DNA of 64,000 nt. Source: Bacteroidota bacterium (GTDB taxonomy: Bacteria > Bacteroidota > Bacteroidia > Flavobacteriales > Flavobacteriaceae). The position numbers and the translations under genes were made by a program. Positions 30,171 through 39,463 of the stretch are shown piece by piece. The notes beneath the pieces were generated by a model. That model did no database searches and had not been told where the DNA came from. It saw only the letters and a list, made by a program, of their open reading frames with translations. The number at the start of each line of letters is the position of its first letter. The first letter of the stretch is position 1. The stretch is taken from contig JADFOK010000005.1 in assembly GCA_022562895.1 (NCBI GenBank), forward strand, positions 1-64,000, written 5' to 3'.

Positions 30171-31180
30171 ATAATATTTACCTCAGGTTCTATATCAATT
30201 CCAAAAATTTCTTTGACTTTTTTCTGAATAGTTACTGCCAATTGCCAAATTTCCTTTCCGGTGGCATTACCATAGTTTACAAGAACTAATGCTTGGTTTT
30301 TATGTACTCCGGCATCTCCATATCGTTTGCCTTTAAACCCTGATTTTTCAATAAGCCATCCAGCGGGTATTTTGTATTCTAATGAAGAAATTTTATAGTA
30401 AGGAGCATCGGGGTATAACTCATTAAACTCTTTAAAAGTCGATTTGTCGATAATAGGGTTTTTAAAAAAGCTTCCACAGTTACCTATTTTATTTGGGTCT
30501 GGAAGTTTGGACTGTCTAATGGCAATCACAGTTTCCGAAATATCTTTTATAGTAGGGTTTTCAATGTTATTTTCGTTTAATTTTTGTTTTACAACACCAT
30601 ACGAAATGTTTTTCTTATGGTTTCTTTTAGTGAGTTTTAAATTTATGCTAGTAATAATAAACTTTCCTTTGGCTTCATTCTTAAAAATAGAATTACGGTA
30701 CTCAAACTTACATTCTTCTTTCGAAAATTCTTTTTCGATTTGAGTTTTTATAGAAATCGTTGAGCAGCTTAAAAAAACATCTTTTAATTCGACTCCATAT
30801 GCCCCAATATTTTGAATAGGAGCCGAACCTATATTTCCTGGAATTAACGATAAATTTTCAATTCCTCCATAGTTATTTTTAATGCAATATTTTACAAACT
30901 CGTGCCAATCTTCACCCGCCATAATTCGAATGTCTACATAATTATTATCTTCATTGATTATTTTTATCCCTTTAAGATTAATATGGATTACCAAGGCATC
31001 GATATCTTGAATTAATAATATATTACTTCCACCTCCAAGAATATATTGTTTTTGATGCAGGTTGCTGTATAAAACTTTTTTAAGGTCTCTAATACTGGTT
31101 ACCGAAAAGAAATATCGTGCAAAACATTCTATTCCAAAGGTATTATAGTTTTTTAGTGATTTGTTCTCTTCAATTAGCAT
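30167..31180 (-). CDS. murB: UDP-N-acetylmuramate dehydrogenase
   Basis: NTFGIECFARYF, YILGGGSNILL, LSLIPGNIGSAPIQNIGAYGVE, GNCGSFFKNPI, AGWLIEKSGFKG. Confidence 0.96.
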   Translation of the reverse strand: MLIEENKSLKNYNTFGIECFARYFFSVTSIRDLKKVLYSNLHQKQYILGGGSNILLIQDIDALVIHINLKGIKIINEDNNYVDIRIMAGEDWHEFVKYCIKNNYGGIENLSLIPGNIGSAPIQNIGAYGVELKDVFLSCSTISIKTQIEKEFSKEECKFEYRNSIFKNEAKGKFIITSINLKLTKRNHKKNISYGVVKQKLNENNIENPTIKDISETVIAIRQSKLPDPNKIGNCGSFFKNPIIDKSTFKEFNELYPDAPYYKISSLEYKIPAGWLIEKSGFKGKRYGDAGVHKNQALVLVNYGNATGKEIWQLAVTIQKKVKEIFGIDIEPEVNII

Positions 31181-32370
31181 TAACCCTGATATTGTTGTAG
31201 TGCTATTTTTATAATTTCAACAGCTTTTATTAAGCTTTCCTTATTTAAAACATATGCAATTCTAATTTGATTTAATCCAACTCCTGGAGAGGAATAAAAT
31301 CCTGTTGCAGGAGCGACCATTACAGTCTCACCATTAAGATCAAAATCTTCCAAAAGCCATTGTGCAAAATTATCACTATTGATAATAGGGAGTTCTACGA
31401 TACAATAAAATGCTCCTTTGGGAATTCCAACTTTTACTCCTGGGATATCCATTAAATGTTTTATCAAAGTATCTCTACGATCTTCATATTCTACAATAAC
31501 TTGGTCAAAATAACTTTGGGGAGTTTTAAGAGCAGCTTCACTGGCTATTTGCGCGAATGTTGGGGGGCTTAATCGGGCTTGTGCGAATTTTAAGACTGTT
31601 GCAATAACCTGTTTGTTTTTTGAAACTAAACATCCAATTCGTGCTCCACACATGCTATATCGTTTTGATACAGAGTCGATAATGATTCCGTTTTGGGAAA
31701 GGGATTCAACTTGAAGTATAGAATAATGTTTATTTCCATCGTAAGTAAATTCGCGATAAACTTCATCAGCTACCAAAAATAAATCATATTTTATTACAAG
31801 CGAAGCTAGTTTTTGAATTTCATCTTTTGAATATAAATACCCAGTTGGATTACCAGGATTACAAATGATAATAGCCTTGGTTTTTTTGGTGATAAGTTTT
31901 TCAAATTCAGAAATTGGAGGAAGCTTAAAATTATCTTCAATTTTTGAAATAACGGGTATGATTTTTAAACCAGAAGCAATTGCAAAACCATTATAATTTG
32001 CATAAAATGGTTCAGGAATTATAATTTCATCGTCTGCATCTGCTATAGTTCCCATTGCAAAAAGCAGTGCTTCACTACCCCCTGTAGTTACAATGATATC
32101 ATTAGCCTCAACAGGAATATCATTTCTTTTATAATATTCAGCAATTTTTTCCCGGTATTCTTGTGAACCTTCAGAACGGCTGTAGGTTAAAATATCTAAA
32201 TTATGATGAGCAACTGCATCCATAGCTATTTGTGGCGATTTAATATCGGGTTGCCCAATGTTTAAATGATATACTTTTTTATTTGCTCGATAGGCTTTTT
32301 CAGCAAACGGAACCAATTTTCTTATTGGAGATTCCGGCATATTTATTCCCTTTTTTGAAATGGAAGGCAT
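31180..32370 (-). CDS. PLP-dependent aminotransferase class I/II
   Basis: YHLNIGQPDIKSP, IICNPGNPTGYLYS, DSVSKRYSMCGARIGCL (PLP Lys). Confidence 0.93.
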   Translation of the reverse strand: MPSISKKGINMPESPIRKLVPFAEKAYRANKKVYHLNIGQPDIKSPQIAMDAVAHHNLDILTYSRSEGSQEYREKIAEYYKRNDIPVEANDIIVTTGGSEALLFAMGTIADADDEIIIPEPFYANYNGFAIASGLKIIPVISKIEDNFKLPPISEFEKLITKKTKAIIICNPGNPTGYLYSKDEIQKLASLVIKYDLFLVADEVYREFTYDGNKHYSILQVESLSQNGIIIDSVSKRYSMCGARIGCLVSKNKQVIATVLKFAQARLSPPTFAQIASEAALKTPQSYFDQVIVEYEDRRDTLIKHLMDIPGVKVGIPKGAFYCIVELPIINSDNFAQWLLEDFDLNGETVMVAPATGFYSSPGVGLNQIRIAYVLNKESLIKAVEIIKIALQQYQG

Positions 32371-32460
32371 AAAAAATATATTTTAAAGACAAAGTTGCAA
32401 AATATTTCTTAATTCTTTACTCTATTCATATCACTTTCAGTATTTTTTTATATCTTGATA

Positions 32461-33819
32461 ATGTTGAAAACAAGTAATAAAATAAGGTGTTTTTTTATAT
32501 TTTTTGGCATTCTTTTATGTGTAATAACAAAAGGGTTCACACAAAATGGGTTTTTCTTACCTCATTACGTTAAAAGTGATAAAATTTCTTTTAAGTTAAT
32601 AAATAACCTAGTGGTGATTCCTGTAGAATTAAATGGAACTCATCTTACATTTTTACTCGATACGGGTGTTAATTCAACAATAATATTTAGCTTATTTGAA
32701 GAAGATTCACTTAAGCTTAATAACGCAAGATTTATAAAGCTTAGAGGGTTAGGAGAGGGGGGAAGTATATCGGCATTAAAAAGCGATAAAAATATTCTTA
32801 AGATTGGGAAAGCTATAGATGTAAATCATTCCCTGTATGTAATTTATGATGATTCATTTAATTTATCAACTAGAATGGGGATACCAATACATGGGATAGT
32901 TGGGTATGAGTATTTTAAAAATTTTATTATAAAAACAAATTATATAACAAAAAAAATCACAACCTATAATCCTCGTAACTATAATCAAAAGAAATGTAAA
33001 AAGTGCCAAACTTTTGATTTGATTATTAAAGAGAATAAACCTTTTATAAAACTTGATATAACAAGTTATGATAAAATTGAAGAGGTTATTTTGTTAATAG
33101 ATTCTGGTTCTAGTGATTCGATTTGGTTATTTGATCAAAAAGGGTATATCGATGAAAATAATAAAAATTATTTCGAAGATTTTTTAGGTCAAGGTCTTAG
33201 TGGTGATATTTTCGGGAAACGTTCAATATTAACAAAAATAAAAATAGGCGAATTTGTATTAAATGAAGTTAAAGTTGCATTTCCAGATAAAAAGTTTTTA
33301 AGAAATACCAATTTTTTTAAGGCTCGTAATGGAAGTATTGGCGCCGAAATACTTAAACGTTTTACAGTTTTGATAGATTATCCTTCGCAAAAAATAACAT
33401 TAAAAAAGAATAGTTATTTTAAAGATCCATTTAACTATAATATGAGTGGGTTAACCTTAGAACATGACGGTGTTATTTTGGTAAAGGACAAACAGCAGGG
33501 AGGATTTAATAATTCTTTAAATATTAATCAATCCAATGAAAATAATGGAGTGGTGAAAATACCATTGCGTACCGTATATAATTTTTACTTAGCACCAAGA
33601 TATATTGTTGCAGCAATACGTGAGAATTCACCAGCAGCTTTGGCTGGAATTAAAAAAGGAGACGAAATAATTTCGGTTAACGGTAAAAAAACTTACAGAT
33701 ATAAATTACAAGAATTAATAGGTTTGTTCAGTTCTAATGTTGGTAAAAAAATATATATGAATGTTGGAACTAATGGTGTTATCTCAAGAAGAAAGTTTAC
33801 ATTAAAAAAAGTGTTTTAA
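32461..33819 (+). CDS. Secreted retropepsin/pepsin-like aspartyl protease with C-terminal PDZ domain
   Basis: Two Asp motifs (FLLDTGVNST and LLIDSGSSDS), PDZ signature ENSPAALAGIKKGDEIISVNGKKTY; ATG preferred over TTG at 32455. Confidence 0.87.
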   Translation: MLKTSNKIRCFFIFFGILLCVITKGFTQNGFFLPHYVKSDKISFKLINNLVVIPVELNGTHLTFLLDTGVNSTIIFSLFEEDSLKLNNARFIKLRGLGEGGSISALKSDKNILKIGKAIDVNHSLYVIYDDSFNLSTRMGIPIHGIVGYEYFKNFIIKTNYITKKITTYNPRNYNQKKCKKCQTFDLIIKENKPFIKLDITSYDKIEEVILLIDSGSSDSIWLFDQKGYIDENNKNYFEDFLGQGLSGDIFGKRSILTKIKIGEFVLNEVKVAFPDKKFLRNTNFFKARNGSIGAEILKRFTVLIDYPSQKITLKKNSYFKDPFNYNMSGLTLEHDGVILVKDKQQGGFNNSLNINQSNENNGVVKIPLRTVYNFYLAPRYIVAAIRENSPAALAGIKKGDEIISVNGKKTYRYKLQELIGLFSSNVGKKIYMNVGTNGVISRRKFTLKKVF

Positions 33820-33864
33820 ATAAGAAAACGGTTTCAATATAATTGAAACCGTTTTCTTATTTAA
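33816..33864. terminator. Bidirectional hairpin terminator between convergent genes
   Basis: 23-bp perfect stem TTAAATAAGAAAACGGTTTCAAT / ATTGAAACCGTTTTCTTATTTAA with 3-nt loop. Confidence 0.9.
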
Positions 33865-33873
33865 TGAAAATTA

Positions 33874-34275
33874 CTATTTAGTCTTTTCCAATACACTTTT
33901 ACCACCCGATAAGACCTTTCCTTTTATTTTGATGGAATATATAGGTTCAGTAGCATTAGAATAAACTGTAATAGTTTTTCTAATTGGACCAACACGATTT
34001 GTATCGTATTTTACCTGAATTGTATTCGATTCTCCTGGACCTATTGGACCGTCAGGTTTTTTAGGAACAGTACAACCACAACTAGATTTAACCTCTGAAA
34101 TAATTAAGGGAGCATCCCCGGTATTCGTAAATTCAAATACCCGAATACCATCACTACCTTTAGCTATCTCACCATAATCAATTGTATCACTTTTAAATGT
34201 AATTTCTGCTTGTGCCTGAAGTCGTGGGGCGAATCCAACAAATGCCAATAACAAAATAATTAATAAATTTTTCAT
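33874..34275 (-). CDS. DUF1573 domain protein
   Basis: FKSDTIDYGEIAKGSDGIRVFEFTNTGDAPLIISEVKSSCGCTVP. Confidence 0.92.
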   Translation of the reverse strand: MKNLLIILLLAFVGFAPRLQAQAEITFKSDTIDYGEIAKGSDGIRVFEFTNTGDAPLIISEVKSSCGCTVPKKPDGPIGPGESNTIQVKYDTNRVGPIRKTITVYSNATEPIYSIKIKGKVLSGGKSVLEKTK

Positions 34276-34400
34276 AAGTACAATTTTATTTAATGCTAAT
34301 GTATATAACTTTTATACAAACCCCAAAATAAGTTATTCACTTTTATAATCTGACAGATATACCTATTTTTGCACAATAGTTTCAAAAACCAGACCAAACT

Positions 34401-37031
34401 ATGGCTATAGCAGCAAAATATAATTCTCAAATTGTTGAAGATAAGTGGTATAGCTACTGGATGATGCATAATTATTTTCATTCTGAAGTAGATAAAAGAG
34501 AACCATATACCATTGTTATACCACCCCCAAATGTAACAGGGGTATTGCATATGGGTCATATGCTTAATATTACAATCCAAGATGTATTAATTCGCAGAGC
34601 CCGTCTTAAAGGGTATAATGCTTGCTGGATTCCGGGAACTGATCATGCCTCAATTGCTACTGAAGCTAAGGTAGTAGCAAAACTGAAAGAAGAAGGCATA
34701 AACAAATCAGATTTAACCCGTAGTGCTTTTTTAGACCATGCGTGGGATTGGACTCATAAACACGGTGGAATTATATTAGAACAACTTAAAAAACTAGGTG
34801 CTTCCTGCGATTGGGAACGAACCAAATTTACAATGGATGACGATATGTCGGCTTCTGTTATTAATGTATTTGTGGATTTGTTCGATAAAGGAAACATATA
34901 TCGTGGTTATAGAATGGTAAATTGGGACCCACAGGCAAAAACCACACTATCTGATGAAGAAGTAATTTATGAAGAAAAACCAGGAAATCTTTACTATTTA
35001 AAGTATAAAATTGAAGGGAGTGACGACACCTTAACTATTGCCACCACTCGTCCTGAAACTATTTTAGGGGATACAGCTATTTGTATTAACCCAAATGATC
35101 AACGTTTTACTCATTTAAGAGGCAAAAAAGCCATCGTGCCAATCTGTAATAGGGTAATCCCTATTATTGAAGATGAATATGTAGATGTTGAATTTGGTAC
35201 AGGATGTTTAAAAGTGACTCCTGCACATGATGAAAATGATAAGGTTTTAGGAGATAAACATCACCTTGAGGTTATCGATATTTTCAATGATGACGCTACG
35301 TTAAATAGTTATGGGCTTCATTATAAGGGGAAAGATAGATTTGTAGTTAGAAAAGAAATAATAAAAGAACTAAAAGAACTTTCTATCATTGTAAAAATTG
35401 AAACCTATACCCATAAAGTTGGAACTAGTGAGCGAACTGGTGCAATTATAGAACCGAAATTAAGCGATCAGTGGTTTTTGAAAATGAAAGAATTAGCTGA
35501 ACCAGCACTACAAGCTGTGTTAAAAAAAGACATACATCTATTTCCGAAAAAGTTTATAAATACTTACCGTCATTGGATGGAAAACGTTCGAGATTGGAAT
35601 ATATCTCGGCAATTATGGTGGGGACAACAGATTCCGGCATATTTTTACGGAAAGGGAAAAGAAGATTTTGTAGTAGCCGAAACCATTGAAAAGGCTCTAA
35701 TCCTGGCTCGAAAGAAATCAGGTGATAAATCTCTTTCAACTTCAAACTTAACTCAAGATCCAGATGTCTTAGATACTTGGTTTTCATCAGGGTTATGGCC
35801 AATAAGTGTTTTTAACGGAATCTTAGAACCTAATAATAAAGAAATAAATTATTATTACCCTACAAAAGATTTGGTTACCGCTCCTGAAATTTTATTCTTT
35901 TGGGTAGCGCGAATGATTATTTTCGGATTTGAATATAGAAACGAAAAGCCTTTCAGCAATGTATACCTCACAGGGATTGTTCGCGATAAGCAACGTCGTA
36001 AAATGAGTAAATCACTGGGCAACTCACCTGACCCCATTAAACTTATGAAAAAATATGGGGCCGATGGGGTACGTGTAGGAATGTTGTTGAGTTCACCTGC
36101 CGGAAATGATCTTATGTTCGATGAGAGCCTATGTAAACAAGGTAGTGGATTTGTAAATAAGATTTGGAATGCCTATCGTTTAATTGATGGTTGGGAAGTA
36201 TCGGACACTCAACAAGAAACAGAAGCAGCTATTAGTGCTATAAAATGGTATAAAAATGTATTTCAAAAAAAGTTAACAGAAATTGAAGATCATTACAGTA
36301 AATACAGAATTAGTGATGCATTAATGGGTACCTATAAATTGGTATGGGACGATTTTTGTTCGTGGCTTTTAGAATTGGTTAAGCCAACATTTGGACAGCC
36401 TATTTCAGAAAAAACATTGAATGAGGTAATATTGATTCTAGAGGATATCTTAAAGATTATGCATCCTTTTGTTCCCTTTGTTTCAGAAGAAATTTGGCAG
36501 CTTATTTCTGAAAGAGAACCTCAAGATGCTTTAATAATATCCAATTGGCCAAAAATAAAAGAATATGATGAAAAAATTATTAAAGAGTTTGATTTTGCAA
36601 CCGAAATAATTTCAGGAATACGAACAATTCGTAAAGAAAAAAACATTTCAATTAAAGAATCCATTAACCTTTACATAATTAATAATGAAAAGATATCAAC
36701 TTCATTTGATGCTATTATTTCAAAACTTGGAAATGTCACCACTGTAAATTATATTTCAGAAAAAATTACTAATGCATTGACCTTTAGAGTAAAATCTAAT
36801 GAATATTTCATACCAATTTCCGGTGCTATAAATGTTGAAGAAGTAGTTGCAAAACTTACAGAAGAATTAAAATACATCAAAGGTTTTTTGAGGAGTGTTC
36901 AAAAAAAGCTTAAAAACGAACGATTTATAAATCACGCTCCTGAAAAAGTAGTTGAAATTGAACGTTTAAAGGAGACAGATGCCCTTGCTAAAATTAAAAC
37001 GCTAAAAAACAGCTTGGATAGTATGCGATAG
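34401..37031 (+). CDS. valS: Valyl-tRNA synthetase
   Basis: PPPNVTGVLHMGHMLN (HIGH), WIPGTDHASIATEAKV, KMSKSLGN (KMSKS). Confidence 0.98.
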   Translation: MAIAAKYNSQIVEDKWYSYWMMHNYFHSEVDKREPYTIVIPPPNVTGVLHMGHMLNITIQDVLIRRARLKGYNACWIPGTDHASIATEAKVVAKLKEEGINKSDLTRSAFLDHAWDWTHKHGGIILEQLKKLGASCDWERTKFTMDDDMSASVINVFVDLFDKGNIYRGYRMVNWDPQAKTTLSDEEVIYEEKPGNLYYLKYKIEGSDDTLTIATTRPETILGDTAICINPNDQRFTHLRGKKAIVPICNRVIPIIEDEYVDVEFGTGCLKVTPAHDENDKVLGDKHHLEVIDIFNDDATLNSYGLHYKGKDRFVVRKEIIKELKELSIIVKIETYTHKVGTSERTGAIIEPKLSDQWFLKMKELAEPALQAVLKKDIHLFPKKFINTYRHWMENVRDWNISRQLWWGQQIPAYFYGKGKEDFVVAETIEKALILARKKSGDKSLSTSNLTQDPDVLDTWFSSGLWPISVFNGILEPNNKEINYYYPTKDLVTAPEILFFWVARMIIFGFEYRNEKPFSNVYLTGIVRDKQRRKMSKSLGNSPDPIKLMKKYGADGVRVGMLLSSPAGNDLMFDESLCKQGSGFVNKIWNAYRLIDGWEVSDTQQETEAAISAIKWYKNVFQKKLTEIEDHYSKYRISDALMGTYKLVWDDFCSWLLELVKPTFGQPISEKTLNEVILILEDILKIMHPFVPFVSEEIWQLISEREPQDALIISNWPKIKEYDEKIIKEFDFATEIISGIRTIRKEKNISIKESINLYIINNEKISTSFDAIISKLGNVTTVNYISEKITNALTFRVKSNEYFIPISGAINVEEVVAKLTEELKYIKGFLRSVQKKLKNERFINHAPEKVVEIERLKETDALAKIKTLKNSLDSMR

Positions 37032-37038
37032 TTAATAC

Positions 37039-37305
37039 CTATTTTCTGTACAAAAAATAATGATTTACAACTTCAATGTAGAGTTTTTTTGCCTCACTAC
37101 TACTTAAACCCTTATTTTGAAAGATAGCATTGGTCTTAAAGGCATTAATCAATGGAGTACTACTACCAGGAGATTCTTGGTTATTGGTAGCTATTTTATA
37201 ATAAGAGTATAAGCGCAATAATAAATCTGCCGGAAAAGATTCGGTATGCTCATTTATACTTTTTACAGCATCATTAAATACAATATCTAATTCTTTTGGG
37301 TTCAT
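37039..37305 (-). CDS. Acyl-CoA-binding protein
   Basis: 88 aa ACBP-like; FPADLLLRLYSYYKIATNNQ...AFKTNAIFQNKGLSSSEAKKLYIEVVNHY. Confidence 0.75.
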   Translation of the reverse strand: MNPKELDIVFNDAVKSINEHTESFPADLLLRLYSYYKIATNNQESPGSSTPLINAFKTNAIFQNKGLSSSEAKKLYIEVVNHYFLYRK

Positions 37306-37952
37306 TTATGTGCTAATACGGAAATACCGCCTATAACTTTTTGATTAAGTGATACATCTATTTTTGCATGCAGAGGTAAAAAAACATCCACACGCGAACC
37401 AAATTTTATAAACCCACTATCTGCAGACTGTTCTACATTCTGACCTACTTTTGCATAATTTACAATGCGTTTTGCCATAGCCCCTGCAATTTGTCGGTGT
37501 AAAATATCTCCAAATTCATCTGAACGTACTACCACAGTCGTACGTTCGTTTTCTTCAGATGATTTAGGATTCCAGGCTACTAAATATTTTCCTGGATGAT
37601 ATTTACTTAGGATAACGTTTCCACTTATAGGATATCTGGTAACGTGAACGTTTATTGGTGACATGAAAACAGATATTTGAATACGTTTTTCTTTAAAATA
37701 TTCTTTTTCGAACACCTCCTCAATCACTACTACTTTACCATCAACAGGAGACAATATCTCATTTGAATTATTGGTAAAACTACGTTTTGGATTTCTGAAG
37801 AACTGTAATACCAAAACAAATACGATTAGAAGTATAATAGTAATACCACGTTTAATAAAATCACTTGCAATAAAAAATTGAGTTAAGATACTAATTGAGA
37901 TGCAAAGCAATAATGTTGTAAGAATAAATATATAACCTTCTTTATGAAACAT
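37302..37952 (-). CDS. psd: Phosphatidylserine decarboxylase family protein
   Basis: RNPKRSF, LSPVDGKVVVIEEVFE, VFMSPINVHVTRYPISG, GFIKFGSRVDVFLP. Confidence 0.93.
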   Translation of the reverse strand: MFHKEGYIFILTTLLLCISISILTQFFIASDFIKRGITIILLIVFVLVLQFFRNPKRSFTNNSNEILSPVDGKVVVIEEVFEKEYFKEKRIQISVFMSPINVHVTRYPISGNVILSKYHPGKYLVAWNPKSSEENERTTVVVRSDEFGDILHRQIAGAMAKRIVNYAKVGQNVEQSADSGFIKFGSRVDVFLPLHAKIDVSLNQKVIGGISVLAHK

Positions 37953-38724
37953 AATTTATTAATTCTAAAAAACCATAAACAAAGGGACTAGCATATATTA
38001 TGCTATCTAGCCTATCATAGAGCCCACCATGTCCCGGCATAAGTCTTCCGCTATCTTTTAGACCTACTTGTCTTTTAAATTTTGATTGAATTAGATCCCC
38101 GATTGTACCAATAATTGATATAATTAAAGCAAGCAATAACCAAATTACTAAACTTAATAGCGATGTGTATATAAATATAAAAAAACCTGCTATAATTGTA
38201 CCTATTATTCCACCAAAAAATCCTTCTAAGGTTTTCTTGGGTGAAATACGTTCAATTAATTTTCTTTTACCAAATCGTTTACCAATCAAATAAGCAAAAG
38301 TATCATTAGACCATATTAGAATAAAGACACCAATAATAAATTTAGGTGGAATGAGCGTTAAAAAAACAAAGCCATTAATGATGTAAAAAAAAATATATAA
38401 ATATCTTCTTTTTTCAAAAAGAGAAAATTTATATAATACCAAAACTTCTTTAAATAAAAAAAGATCCACAAATATAGTAGCTATTAATAATATGTAAATT
38501 GCAACCATATCTATTTCTTTGTAGCTAAAAAAGAATAAGGTTCCGGCGAGTAATAAATAGGGTATAAGACTTTTAACTTTTACAATACGTAAAAATTCAT
38601 TTAATGTAATAAGGGCGAGGATAAAAAACAGACCTATAAACCATTCGTGTGATGCGAAAAGGGTGAATATAACTATCGAAATGTATAACACACCCGATAA
38701 AGTTCTCACGATAAGTTCCTTCAT
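37942..38724 (-). CDS. cdsA: Phosphatidate cytidylyltransferase (start inside track ORF 37942..38775)
   Basis: NDTFAYLIGKRFGKRKLIERISPKKTLEGFFGG, GDLIQSKFKRQVGLKDSGRLMPGHGGLYDRLDS. Confidence 0.96.
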   Translation of the reverse strand: MKELIVRTLSGVLYISIVIFTLFASHEWFIGLFFILALITLNEFLRIVKVKSLIPYLLLAGTLFFFSYKEIDMVAIYILLIATIFVDLFLFKEVLVLYKFSLFEKRRYLYIFFYIINGFVFLTLIPPKFIIGVFILIWSNDTFAYLIGKRFGKRKLIERISPKKTLEGFFGGIIGTIIAGFFIFIYTSLLSLVIWLLLALIISIIGTIGDLIQSKFKRQVGLKDSGRLMPGHGGLYDRLDSIIYASPFVYGFLELINYVS

Positions 38725-38725
38725 A

Positions 38726-39328
38726 TTATAGGTCTTCCAGAAGTAACAAATATAGGTTTTTTGCGCTACTACCATAACTCAAGAAATCCTTTTCTTTCTC
38801 AGTTTCAAAGTCTTGAATAGTAGTTATATTACTGGGAAAATAATTTTTACTTTGTTTTTTGATTTTACGCATGCCCTCGCTAATAGTATCGACTAATTGG
38901 CTTGTTGTGGCAAAAATTACAAAGTTAACAGGTAATTCATTTAACTTCTTTTCTTTAATTTGATTAGAAGATAATAATATTGCACCACTATTTGCAACTA
39001 ACGACTCACAGGTAGAAAGTAAAAAAGAAGCATCTTTAGATTTACAAAAATTAAGATTAAAACCATCAAATTTTGTGGATAGTTTTTCATTGATGAGAAA
39101 TACATCTTTCTCGTACCAATCATTTTCAAGTAGGATGTTATCGAAGGCTTCCAATATTTCTTTATTATTTTCACAATAAAGAAATTTACCACCATTTTTA
39201 TTGAAGTTATAAGTAAACTTCTCGTCAATAGGTAATTTATCTTCAGGGAAATATCTACTATGGTCAGTTTGTTTTGATTTAAATACTGACTTCCTTTTTA
39301 CATTAAAAAGTTTTTTTAGCAGATTCAT
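38726..39328 (-). CDS. LUD (LutC/YkgG) domain protein
   Basis: CESLVANSGAILLSS, VNFVIFATTSQLVDTISEG; conserved position beside ftsH. Confidence 0.75.
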   Translation of the reverse strand: MNLLKKLFNVKRKSVFKSKQTDHSRYFPEDKLPIDEKFTYNFNKNGGKFLYCENNKEILEAFDNILLENDWYEKDVFLINEKLSTKFDGFNLNFCKSKDASFLLSTCESLVANSGAILLSSNQIKEKKLNELPVNFVIFATTSQLVDTISEGMRKIKKQSKNYFPSNITTIQDFETEKEKDFLSYGSSAKNLYLLLLEDL

Positions 39329-39463
39329 TAATTAATTATTAAGGAGTTTAAATTACCTTATTTCTCAAATATATAAAATCTATGTCTATTATTATAAGCT
39401 TAATCTCAAACTTTAGAAAGTTGATTCAGTAGAATAAGCTATGAATTAGGTTTTTTATTATTA

